Positions 10,923 to 21,927 of a DNA stretch of 64,000 nucleotides are shown here, one piece after another. The notes under the pieces are model-generated. The model was not told the origin of the DNA, did not search any database, and was given only the letters and a program-made list of their open reading frames with translations. Each line of letters opens with the position of its first letter. Position 1 is the stretch's first letter. Origin of the DNA: Gonapodya prolifera JEL478 (lineage: Eukaryota > Monoblepharomycota > Monoblepharidomycetes > Monoblepharidales > Gonapodyaceae); the NCBI GenBank assembly GCA_001574975.1, contig KQ965828.1, forward strand, positions 37,493 through 101,492. The letters are read 5' to 3'. The translations under genes and the position numbers were made by a program.

Positions 10923-12546
10923 ATGAACCCATTCCCATCTCTCCCTCTTCTGCGACCACCGTTCCAACACACGGGACTCCTGATCCACCAGCACGTTGTT
11001 CCGGGATCGGAGCCCGGCATCAAAATCTTGGTGGAGTCGTACCAACTCGCCGGAGCTTCAGATGCCGTTCCGCAACCAGTAGGTCCATCCCTTTCCCTCC
11101 CAAACCGAAAATACAGTCTCAGTGACTCGTCTTGCCCGCCATCGTCCTCGTTTGCTCAATAAAACCTAGGCGTCGACTGGTGCTTTGAACGTGTTCTTCA
11201 CCCACGCGAATGGCACCGGAAAGGGAACGTGGAGAGCTACCGTTCGTTCTCTGCTCGAGAAGCCGAGCCTTCGAGCCAAAGTTGGTGTCCTTGTTGCGTG
11301 GTGAGTCGCAGGATCCTGAAAGCAATATCAGTTGAGGTCGAAATCTCAAAGCGAGCGGAATAAAGGGATGCCCGGAATCACGGAGACTCTGCCCAGCTTA
11401 ATCCCAGCTTCAGGCCTGCCGTATTAGATGTAAGACTATCCCAGCACCTGTCCAGCGTTGCAGGCTAACTTCGTTCCCTATTAGGACTGGAGCGTTCCAG
11501 CAAGGGACTTGTTGGCAGTGCTCCGAACCCTCAAACTTCATCCTTCTGTCTCCAAAGCACCGCTTCTCGGGGTCGGTCACTCTTTCGGTGGCAACTTAGT
11601 CTTGGCCGCAGAAATCATTGAGCCAGGGACTTGGACTCGTATCGTTGCGATCGAGCCCATCGTTTTCCCCCACGAAGGCGAATACAAGAACCCTCTCAGT
11701 CTCGGTGCATACAAGAGGAAAAACGTTTTCGAAAGCCGGTGCGTCGTGGATCAATCACCACCCTACATCTTGTCGGCAGAAATGACGGGTCTACCTCCAT
11801 TCCCACCGCTATAGCGACGCGGCGTACAACGCCTGGAGGACTCGACCGGGATTTTTCCAACGCTGGCATCCAGACTCTCTCCGGGGCTACGTCGATGACG
11901 GAATTGTTGGCTTGGACGCTTCGGGCCACGTTGTGCCTGAAGAAGAAATCGAAAGTGGGAAGGCAAAAGTGTCAAAGTGGACGTTGAAGACACCCAGAGA
12001 GCAAGAAGGGGTGAGCGTTGAGATAACTCTGGCACTGTCGTGAACGGTGTTTTGATGATCATTTTGCGGACGATCTGCAGGCTGTATTTGATGGAACCGG
12101 AAGATGGACCTCGTCCGGTGTAAGTTGGAATCCAATACATGACAGGAGATGGTAGTGTTTGACTGACCATTTATTTTACTGGATTTATCTCTGTCATAAA
12201 CTTCTAGTGGGTTTATGCTTCCCTCGGAAAAATCACCCCTCCGACACACTTGGTATCGGGAACGGAGTCCTCTCAGCGACTTCAGATGGTTGTGCCACTC
12301 GGAGCAAGCCCGGACGTCGAAGTTCCTAAAGACATTGCTGTCTCGAAGTCAGTGAAGAACGGAACACACGAGTGGGTCAATGCAGATCATATGGTACCCC
12401 AAGAGAAGCCTCGCGAAGTTGGTGAGTCTCGAAAGAGTTGGTACCGGCTCTTGGTGAGGTGCTGAGTGTTTCCACCGTCTCTTTCCGTTTCAGCCGATAT
12501 CATCGAACAAGCTGTCTCAAAAATTACAGCGACAGCCAAACTCTGA
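10923..12546 (+). CDS. Alpha/beta hydrolase (fungal Lpx1/AB_hydrolase-like)
   Basis: Eight exons (10923-11078, 11170-11300, 11366-11429, 11485-11738, 11815-12010, 12081-12119, 12208-12421, 12494-12546) total 1107 nt, a 368-residue protein with exact frame closure. Core motifs: FFTHANGTGKGTW (oxyanion-hole strand), AWDARNHGDSA across intron 2, the nucleophile elbow GVGHSFGGNL with Ser, IEPIVFP, and the late FQRWHPDSLRGYVDDGIV and LKTPREQEGAVFDGTG. This order is typical of fungal peroxisomal or toxin-pathway alpha/beta hydrolases; substrate unknown. No clear peroxisomal tripeptide ends the protein (TAKL). A start upstream of 10923 in the same frame is possible only with a non-ATG codon. Confidence 0.85.
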
Positions 12547-12644
12547 CAATTCACTTTGATATCACCAATATATTAATTTCGCGATTTTATGGTGTTTTTC
12601 GATTCGGTCAATGAACGCATCAGGATGAACATTGCGAGACTTCA

Positions 12645-15600
12645 ATGCGATCATCAACCAGCTTCGCGAACAGGCCCTCAAATAACTCGCGGCTCAACGC
12701 CATACCTGATGGCTCTCACGTGTCCCGTAATCTCGTCCCCAAGGGTCCGTCCGGGGTTGGTTCTCGAATGATGTCGCGTTCCAAAGCGAGTGACCAGGAT
12801 GGGGAGCTTCTGGGCTCCAAGATTCTCTCAGCATCAGATGTGTTCGACGAGCAAAAATCTCAGAATGCGCTCACTCTTCAGGTTCCAGGAATACGTGCTC
12901 CAGAACCCGCTAGTTTGGATGATCTCATACAGGACCCATCAGCTGACCCAGCAGTTCCATTCGATCCTCGTATGGTTTTCCGCAGGACATCTGCTGCAGT
13001 ACTTCATCGGCCCCAGATGGACATACCGAACATTATCGATTTGATATCAATCAAGGACAACAGGAAGAGGATACCGCATCCAGGATATCGGCTCGACATT
13101 ATTCGAAATCTTGCGGACGTACAGATGGGAGATGTAGAGAATGGGGTCCAGAAGAGCGGATCGCCAGCGCTCGTTCAGACTTAGACAACGGATCACAATT
13201 GAGTGAGAAAGAGCCCAGATCTTCATCTGAAGCAGCTCAGTCGCCGGCAAAGCAGATTCATCAAAACCCCTCGACCACCCGCAAGTGCCTGGTTCCGAGA
13301 CTCTGGGCCTCGTTCGAGAAGTTCTTGCCACCCTCGCGGACCTCGTTGTTGCATTGGATGGCGTCTCCCGATGGAAAGATGGTCTACTGAAGCAGCCGAG
13401 CGTCGGACCCAACGTTAAAGCAGATGCGTTGATTGTTGTTTCAAAGGCCATGAGAGCGTGAGTTGCTTCTCTAGTTTAACTATCCTCTTTATTCTTCAAA
13501 ACACCATCGCCAGGTCCCAGCTTCTGTACGCCCCACTCCACGACTTGCTCCGACTTGCTCACTTGTGCTCTCGGCCTTGGCATCTGAGACGTTCTGCAGT
13601 GTAGGCGCTTGAAGATGACTTTGCGCTTCACGCGAAGTGTCTTGACGTCGCAATCTCTCGCATCGAAAAAGCAGAAGGAGAGGCCAAGAGGGAAGAGAGC
13701 AGGCGAAGGATGAAGATGTGGGAGAATATGGTCGGAAGGCAATTGGTCAGGACATGGCCCGATCAAGTCGTCGTTGGTGTTGCACCCAAATGGATGCTCG
13801 AAGGAGCAAGATACGGGTAAGTTGTCCCACGTCAATAATTGATTGAGGTGCTCACGATCGATTTGAATTTAGCCCCACACCAGACAATGTGGCCTCTAAC
13901 CAACACTTAACTCGTCGCGTATGTTTACACCTCGAGTTCCCACGCGCCCCGAAACAACTCCATCCATTCCAGAAGATCAAGGGAGTCGAAATCTGCAGAT
14001 TTGGTCGATGAGGCGACAATGACGGACGAATCAGCTCCACTTTACTCCACGACGGGAGAACGGACTGAACTCACAATCGACGATGCACCAAAGGAACAAG
14101 AGCCACCAGTGACTGCAACTGCTCGAGAGTGTGTTTACGTCGGCATTCCAGTGTCGCCATCATTTGCCGATGTCCGAGCATGGAACCTTCGTCTTTCAAA
14201 GTTCTCGAAGCTGAAGCCATCTCCAACTCAGTTGGCTCATATTAGACGATCTCATCATCGAAACCCTTACTTTCGATGGGAAAGTCGAGTGAATACGGCA
14301 AGATCAAATACGAAAAAAGTAACGGTGTTTCAAAGGAGAATACCGAGATGCTTTTCTGAGCCTGAGAAGCTGGTAGAGTTTTCACCATCGTCACGAAATA
14401 TCAATCTGATGGAGCAATGTTCAAGCTACTCAAGTCGGGAGTGGCAAGTGATTGGATTGGTTCCTGGCTCCGAAGCAAGCTGGAATGCCCAAAGGAAATT
14501 GGACAGTATTGAAGATGATGATATTATCGAATACGACCTTCCAAATGTGGGAAATTTCTTTCCGTGAACGCAAAGTTTCGTTAATCGAACAAGATTTTTT
14601 TTCAGAATACGTTTACCTATGACGCAAATGAGAGCGTTTCGCCATCCACTCTAACATTCCGCGATCACCATACTTCTAAGGGTCCAAAGCCTTCAGAAGT
14701 TCCCGCTTACCGTCACAAAGATGTGCCAAGCCATGAAGACCTGGCTCGACCGGATTCTACCGGACTTCCTCCGAAATGTTGACCGGCCTAAGAACGGTAG
14801 ATGTGGGAGTATTATCAAGACGAAGGACCATGAGCGTCGTACCGTCTGAGTCTCGACCAGCTCTTCCACGTACTAACACGCTGTTGGCGGAAACCTTCAA
14901 ACTGAAAAGGCCTATCACAGCCCAATTCAAGGTTCGTTTTTACCTCAAGCTTTATTGAATCAGTCCACTAGTACTGAAGACAGCGACCAAGTGCACGACT
15001 TGGAAAGTGGACATGATCACGAGCCCACCAATCGAACTGGCACGAGAAGACTTTCAATGAAATCAAGCATTATCCAACTGTCCGTGGATCAAATTCAATC
15101 AGCCAATGCTGCTCCACTGCATCGATCTTCGTTACAGGGATCAGTCATCCTTCATCAAGTCCATCACGACGTACCAATGCAAGCCCAGGGAGACATTCTG
15201 CGAGTTTGAAACAAACAATGTCGCATGAGGAATCACGTGCCATTCAAGGTGAATCAGATAATTCTAAAATTGATCAACCCAACAACCCAGGTCAAAAACA
15301 ATTGTACACTGCCCAAGAGGTGATGGAATTGGCCCTCCTTCACGCTGATCAACTCAACCTAGCACAACAACAATATGAATGAGATCGAGTTGTCGCCTAT
15401 GTTTTGTTCGGGTCGATAAACATTTTCATTTTGTCTTGATCAGCACAGAGTTGGAGGGACTTCGGGCTGAGATCGCTCAGCTTAAACGGGGAAGCGCATG
15501 GTCGTTGAACGATGTTGCAATTCAAGCAACGTCGTGGTCTGCAAGCAACCGTGGTTCTCAAGGAAGGACACCACAGTCCGGGGATGTGCAATCCAAGGGG

Positions 15601-16409
15601 AGCGGCAATGATCAGACAACAACATCCTTCTCACGAGCTCTTTCTGAGGCACGTTAGCCTCACTTGGCCCAATGAATACGATCAAAACTTCCGCGCTCCC
15701 TGAGTTGACGAGTGAACAGGTCGATCTGCCGGCTCCCTCAAAGGAACCAAGGGGGCACAGGATATTGAATAAACGCATACGAGGTCTGAAAGGTCAGTGG
15801 CAGGACTTACCGGTACGTTTTGAAGAATTATTGGTGGATTAGTCGAGCGTCATTTCTGATGTGTGTGATTAATGCCAAACAGTGGCGTAAGCCCGACTTT
15901 GTGGACGGCAGCGTGAGTATTGCCTTGCTTTGGCAATACATAAAGTCTTTCTGACTTTTTTGTGTCACTGCAAGTTCCTTGAAAGTATGCGCAAGTTCAC
16001 GGAGCATCGAATGGCTATCCAGAGTCAACTAAGTGATACAATTTCAAAAGAAGAATCTCGACTCAATGAACTTCGACTTGCGTACAAAAGCCTTCTTGCT
16101 GCCCAAAATACGGAACTCGACGAAACGCAATCAGACCAGCGGGCACTTCCCACCAAAACTGCAGCGGCAACTTTTCTCCCCTACCCCGGTGATGTGAAAA
16201 GGCCCAAAGAAGCGCGAGGACACTGGCATGTGCCCGTCGAAATGCTCACCACAAATAAAAAGTACCCTGACAGTCGTGCCGAGAGAACATTTGAAGAAGA
16301 TGAGCAGTCAGCAGATGATGTAGAGCGTTCAACACCACTTACTCATGTTAACATTCTCAATTTGTTTGATGTTGCAGTAGCTGGTGTCACGAAGCGATTG
16401 CGACAATGA
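12645..16409 (+). CDS. Unrecognised large multi-exon protein, partly coiled coil
   Basis: Several long coding-looking stretches in the same direction with plausible splice sites: 12645-13184 (ATG, low-complexity Ser/Pro-rich, then VFDEQKSQNALTLQVPGI and IPHPGYRLDIIRNLADVQ), about 13240-13455 (LGLVREVLATLADLVVALDG), about 13605-13817 (LEDDFALHAKCLDVAISRIE, basic helix), 14001-14567, and 15675-16409 across introns near 15812-15882 and 15914-15974 (PELTSEQVDLPAPSKEP, FLESMRKFTEHRMAIQ, then SDTISKEESRLNELRLAYKS). I recognise no family. It could be one gene or two. It converges on the ciliary gene DRC11 with about 80 bp between stops. The exact exon chain in 13180-15670 is not resolved. Confidence 0.5.
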
Positions 16410-16488
16410 TTTGTGAATATTTACCAATTTAATTATTTTAAATATGTAATGAGTAACCGTAATCTCGTGTTGCAGCTATCCCAATCGA

Positions 16489-19400
16489 CTATTTCTTTTT
16501 CTTCGGTGGCGGAGCTGCATCGAATTCTGCGCCTCCTCCGGATGCAGATAGAAGTCGCTGTTTTGGAAGTGGTAATGACGCGGTGAAGTCCTTCAGTGTA
16601 ACGAACTGTGTCAATACTCAAAAATGTAAGGAGATGTCGCCCATACCTTAAACATTGTCTCCTCAAGACGCCATTGATCCACGAGAGGTAAAAGCGACCC
16701 AATGGGTCCCGTAAATTCTGAGACTTCAAGTGGCATGCGCTGGAGCTGTCGATATGCACACAAAAGTTTTGCTTTCGCTGTTGATTAATTAATGCGAGCG
16801 TCTCTTACCATGACCACTCTCCTCTCCGATAACGTCCGCAATACCACCGCTTTTATGACGCCAGCGCTCATGCAATCCATGAATTTCACGAGCGTGCTCA
16901 GGTTGAACCCTCTCCGAGCCAAGATCCCAGTGACCACACCCTGAGCAACCGCCGAGGAAGTTTTCGAGACTTCAGATATTCGTTGTGCCATGAAATGTCT
17001 CAGGAGCAGACGTCGGCTCGAGTAGTCCGGTCTTGGGCATTGAATGTACTTGGCGAAATACGGCTGCATTGTCTTGAGATCCCCTTCCCAAGGCTTGTGG
17101 GACGTAGCAATGACAAGAACCCGATCAGACGGTACAAGAGCTTTTATATACTTGAAAAGCTCCTTCTTTATTCGGTTCGGTTCAGTTGTGTCGTCCTTTG
17201 GCACTTTCTTTGCGAACACCATCTCGGCACCTTCGATCAGGACGACTGCAGGTGCAAGAGCTTTGGCGACTTTGAAGACCATGTGAAGCATTCTTGTGGT
17301 CCCCGCTTTACCCGAGTAATGCCCTGCAGTGTTAGATGGCGTCAAGTTGAAAAGAAGGGAGCCTGTTGCCTGAACGACTGCGGAAACTAGCATGGTCTTA
17401 CCGGAGCCTGTAAAAGAGCCGGATAAAGAGAAGCTATCCTGACTTCCAAAAAAGGACTCACCTCTTGGCCCGTACAACATCAGAGATGTGGCAGTTGGAA
17501 TTTCCGGTGGCGGCGGCGGAGCTTCATTCGCGTTAGGGTCAACAGGCGTCTGGGGCAGCTTTAATCCAAGAGGCAGTATGCAGGTTTCGGTGATGACTCG
17601 TTTGAGCTCTCCTAACGTTGGTTCAATGATACCCTTGGTCGCCGTCGTGCCCACAATATCAATCTCTCCGACAAAGTCGCCCATTGTTGGGGGTCGGCCT
17701 GTAGCTTCAGCTGTGCTCAAGGGTCGCTTCGGAGCTTCGGATCCAGGATCCTCCGATGGTGATTTTCCTTCACGAGAACTAGGTTTGGAGGCGGAGTACG
17801 TAGGCAGACGCTGGCATATTCCTTCCTGAACCAGCTCGGATAGAATGTCGTTGATATCCTAAAAGCGATCACAACGTTCCCACAAGTGTGAGCACAAGAC
17901 GACCACGCTGACATTGCAACAGCACTCACACGACCCGCGGTAAGATCTTTCTCCTTCTTCTTTCCCTTCTTTCCTTCCTTTTTACCCTTCTTCTTTTCCT
18001 TCGCCTTGCCACCTTTGCCCTTCTTCCCCGCCGCATCCCGTTCCGCCGCAGATCTCAGATTCTCCAGCTCATCCTTAAGCACCTGAAACAACTCCCGCTT
18101 GACCTCGACCTCGACTTCGCCGCGCTTATCTCGCTTGATAATATCCGTCTCGCACTTCTGCGCCAAGTTGTCCCGGTCGTTCCTGTCCCGCCAGTCACGA
18201 CTGAACGTGTGCAAATGGGTCCGCGCGAGCTGTACGTACGGAGACGTACCGTACGGCGGAAGGAACGGATTGTCTCCAGGCGTTTGGTCGGCGCCGTCGT
18301 CGTTTCCTTTACCGCCCTTGCCTGCATCCGCTTTGCCGTCCTTCCCACCCTTCCCATCCTTCTTTGCGTCCTTCTTCCCGTCGCCCTTCTTCCCACCTGC
18401 ACTCCCGGGCTTCTTGTCATCCTGCGTCCCCTCCGCAAGTCCCTCAGCTTCCTTGGCGGCTTTTGCGAGGTCCTTGGCGTACTCATCAAACGAGAATCCA
18501 GGAGCCATGAAACGGGCCTCTTCGGGGAACTCGGGGAATTTCCCAAACTCCCGGCGGTATGACGTGACAAAGGCACGGAAAGAATCAGTTATTTTGTCGC
18601 GAATGTCGGGTGATTCGACTTTGGATATCCTAGAACATCAATATATACGTGAGGCCACTTTCGATCAATCAAGAACACTTCCTGACTCACTTATCCTTGA
18701 TAGCGACAAGCTGCGCCTGATACTCATCCTCGTGCTGCCTCTGGATCTTTTTTCGTCGCTGGCGATTCCGCTCGGCCGTGGTGGTTGGTTTCGGTTCTGC
18801 CGCTGCAGATCCTTGAGTCGATTTGTCCCGGTGCTTAGTCGGAAGTGGGGGTGCCATTCCCAAAAACACCATTTCGTCGTATCGCATTGTCTTGTATTCT
18901 TTTCGAGCGACGTATCCCCTATATCTGGGGAATCGAACCAAGTTTGATCAATTTGGGCCAGTGAGGGATTTCGGGGAGAGAGACGCTCACACTGTTTGGA
19001 TCTTTAAAGCAGCTTTTGAGACGTCCGTGGTGTCTTCACTTGCCTCCAGTTCGCTTTCCCTCCTTGCCTGTATCCTACGATGATGTAAGTAAATGTCAGC
19101 TGGACATCGTTGGGTACCACAACTGCTGATAAACGCACTGAATCGCGAGCTTCTTTCTCTCTTTTGCCCTCAACTGCCGCCTTCGCTCGCTGCGCTGAAT
19201 GACTTTCGCAGCGTCCTCTGGTGAAAGTTCAGGGAATACTGGAGGTTTCTGAACCTCTGCGTCCAACACCTTGGCGTTCAATTGTTCCAGCATCTTGCTT
19301 CTTTCGGTAAGTTCCCCTTCTCGGTCTTCTGTGAAGAAGTGGGGCACGGGAATGGCCAGGTCTGACGGTCGGAGTTTGAGATCTAGGAGAACATCGTTAA

Positions 19401-19912
19401 GTGCCAGGAAGTCGGTGCATTCAAGCTCGGAAAGTTTCTGTCGCGATAGATTATAGGTACATGAGCATTTTCACGGTATTTGAGCGCCTCGTGGATGTTT
19501 GAAATGGGGGAACTTACAGCCTTGACTTCCATAAGACGTCCAATCGCTGCGACCAGACCATCCTTTATGACTCGTCGCTTCTGCGGATGCACGTGCAAAT
19601 CATACGACTTTTCGAGCTGTCGATAGAGCTGTAGATACTTCGTGTACTGCGCAACGAGAAATTGGACAGCCCCATCGCGATCTTTGGGCACCAGCTGGGT
19701 CTGAAGAGTTGAGGCCTGAGAGGAGACCAAAGAGAGATCCAGCTTCGTGTTTGGAGGAACCGGGAGTGGGTTCTCATGTGACAGCAGATGTTCGAAATCG
19801 ACAGTCGCCCGTTTCCAGGCATTATCGTAAGTGCTATCAGCGAACGAGATCCGTCAAAGTCAGCATCAAATGCGACCGTTTGATATTCCTTGATGTCTCA
19901 CATGTTCGACAT
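16489..19912 (-). CDS. DRC11: Dynein regulatory complex subunit 11 (IQ and AAA domain protein)
   Basis: Spliced gene read from ATG 19912 (MSN|ITYDNAWKRATVDFEHLL) to TAG 16489-16491 (ending PPPKKKK). IQCA1/DRC11 anchors a nexin-dynein linker module on axonemal doublets. Family landmarks in order: FLALNDVLLDLKLRPSDL, IP.PHFFTEDR, an IQ-like helix AAKVIQRSERRRQLRAKE, a second one GYVARKEYKTMRYDEMVFLG, a long Lys/Gly-rich linker (about 17940-18420), then the AAA domain with Walker A GPRGSGKT split by an intron near 17410-17462, a degenerate Walker B region VVLIEGAEMVFAKKVP, and CPRPDYSSRRLLLRHFM. The Walker B acidic pair is replaced by EGAE, as in other members, suggesting weak or no ATPase activity (inference). 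Its presence argues for a flagellated organism. Confidence 0.92.
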
Positions 19913-20037
19913 GCGATCGCCTTTGTGGAGTGAGAGAATCAAATCGGTCAGCAACCCTGCACCGACCTTCTGTCACATATTGCCACGATAACTTGTATAG
20001 CGGTCCAGGGACTCGAGTTTGACAATGTCCAAGAAAG
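19913..20037. promoter_or_regulatory. Divergent promoter DRC11 / GPI18 with X-box-like site
   Basis: Only 125 bp separate the two start codons. On the minus strand 19979-19992 reads GTTATCGTGGCAAT, which matches 10 of 14 positions of the RFX X-box core (GTTGCCATGGCAAC), about 67 bp upstream of the DRC11 start. RFX factors drive ciliary genes in animals; activity here is inference. Confidence 0.35.
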
Positions 20038-21750
20038 ATGAGGATATCGCTCTACATCGGGTCACGGTTCGCTATCGCCACTCGCATTTTAATTCTGCTT
20101 CTGGCTTGCGGATCGTCATTCGTTGCCAAGCGGACACTCTCCACCTTCAATCCACCACTCCTCCCTGTTGCATCGTCACAACATAGGGTGAATCTGGGAA
20201 GATAATGCCAACTACGGAAAAAATGTTGAGACATTTCGTGCAGCCGATCTCGCGATAGATGAAATGCTCCAGCCGCTGTTTCGATGGGACTCAATTCACT
20301 TTCAGGGTGTCGGAAAGGTGAAACTGGCTAATATATCGGATCAAGACGAGCATCACAAGAGGCCTCGCTTCGTGAACAATTCGGCATCCCCAACGTATCT
20401 CTACGAGCAGCAACTGGTGTTCTTCCCCTTCTCCCGGGACTATTGCGACTGGGGAATGCCGCGTATGAAGGCAAGATTTTGCTTTCACGCGGTTTTTGCA
20501 GGGAACTATTCAAGCCGATATACATATTTGCCTTCACACCTTCGTTCCATGACTGTAGTGCTGGGTCCCGCGCATAGCCTGTTGCCGCCTTCCACAATGT
20601 ACCTCAATGGCGCTGCGATGTTCACCAACAACTGTTTCGTCTTTTCAGTACGGTCACTATTCCGGTGAGAGAATGGTCCCATTCGTTTTTCTGAATGCCA
20701 TTCCGATTAGACTATCACGTTACGCTCCACTCGCGCAACCAATCCCTCGCTACCGTCGCCTGCATCTTGTACTGCCTCTCCCCAACCGGAATCTTTCTCT
20801 CCGCAATGTGAGCATGTTTCATTTCAACCAACCCACCGTCTGTAAATCCGAACCCAGAAATATACCTACAGCTACACCGAGTCCCCCTTCAATTTCTTCA
20901 CTCTTCAGGCCCTGAACTGCTACTTCAACCTCCTTCAAAACGTTACCGTCTCCTTGCCGAAGCGCTTGCAAACCGCCGCGAGCACCGCAATGGTCCTCGC
21001 CCTAGCGACAGCGAAACGAAGCAACGGCGCTGCAACTGCTGGACTCTTGTGGGGGTGGTACGCTCTGATGGGCCTTGGCGCTGAACGTCGTGCATCCAGC
21101 ACGTTCTCCACCGCCGTCATCCGTCTCGCTCCCCGGGTCTTCGCCTCCTTGATCATCCTTCTGCTTTCGATCTCTCCGCTTATTATCTTCCAAAACTGGG
21201 CGACGCGCGCCATGTGCGTCGGGGATACCCCTCGGCCGTTGTGTTCCGACACGATTCCTGTTCCGTACGCATTTGCCCAGAAGTTCTACTGGGGACACGG
21301 GTTGTTCGCTCACTGGACCCTCAACAATGCTGGGTACTTTGCGTTGGCGTCAGGACCGTTGTTGTGGTGCTTCTACTCTGTTTACTCTTATGGGAGATAG
21401 GTCATCTGTTCATTCCCAATCGCAATTGGCACGGACGACGCGCCCACCACACAAGACCGCGAACCTGCGAACCTTATCCTCACCCCGATTGTCCTACTGC
21501 ACGCCTTCCTCACAATCTCGTGTCTCGTCAGTGTGCACGTGCAGATCATCACCAGACTGGTGAGTGGGCTGCCCACCTTGTACTGGGCAGCGGCCAAGTG
21601 GTGCTTGAGTGAGGACAGTCGGAGTGGTTGGGAGGTGTTGAGCGAGCGAAGGTTCAAGATGGTGCTCTTCGTTTTATGGATTAAGCTTTTGGGATGTGAT
21701 CGCGATTGTTTCCAACTAGTAATTAGGGTACATTCAGAGTGTAGTTACAA
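20038..21750 (+). CDS. GPI18: GPI mannosyltransferase 2 (PIG-V/GPI18)
   Basis: Multi-pass ER membrane enzyme that adds the second mannose to the GPI core. First exon from ATG 20038 gives SRFAIATRILILLLACGSS, a first membrane helix. Family motifs follow across short introns: PLFRWDSIHF and YLYEQQLVFFPF (20275-20440), then ACILYCLSPTGIFLSAM joined to YTESPFNFFTLQALNCYFN (the YTES motif), FQNWATRAMCV, and KFYWGHGLFAHWTLNNAGYFALA near the C-terminus, followed by LILTPIVLLHAFLTI and HVQIITRLVSGLPTLYW. The stop codon is not certain; the last membrane helix is about 21650-21720. The internal exon chain between 20440 and 20815 was placed only roughly. Confidence 0.8.
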
Positions 21751-21927
21751 GCACCACTCTCTCCCTCGACCTCAGATAGCACAACAACTTGATCCCATAA
21801 CGCGTTTCCCAATAGGATCAGATCCCATCTCAACTGCTCCCTCCTCAAAACCACCCGAGGGGACTCCTATCGCGCTCATCTCCCTCCTAGATCTGCGTTC
21901 CTTCCGTCGCACCACCCACGCGTCGAA

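Noticed and set aside
14220-14330. LDDLIIETLTFDGKVE resembling an RNA polymerase III RPC6 winged-helix segment
   Set aside because: The frame stops at once, and the Cys-rich C-terminus of RPC6 is absent in the neighbourhood.
18099-18947. 282-codon plus-strand ORF
   Set aside because: Lies antisense to the Lys/Gly-rich linker and IQ region of DRC11; the minus-strand frame has family motifs, this one is low complexity.
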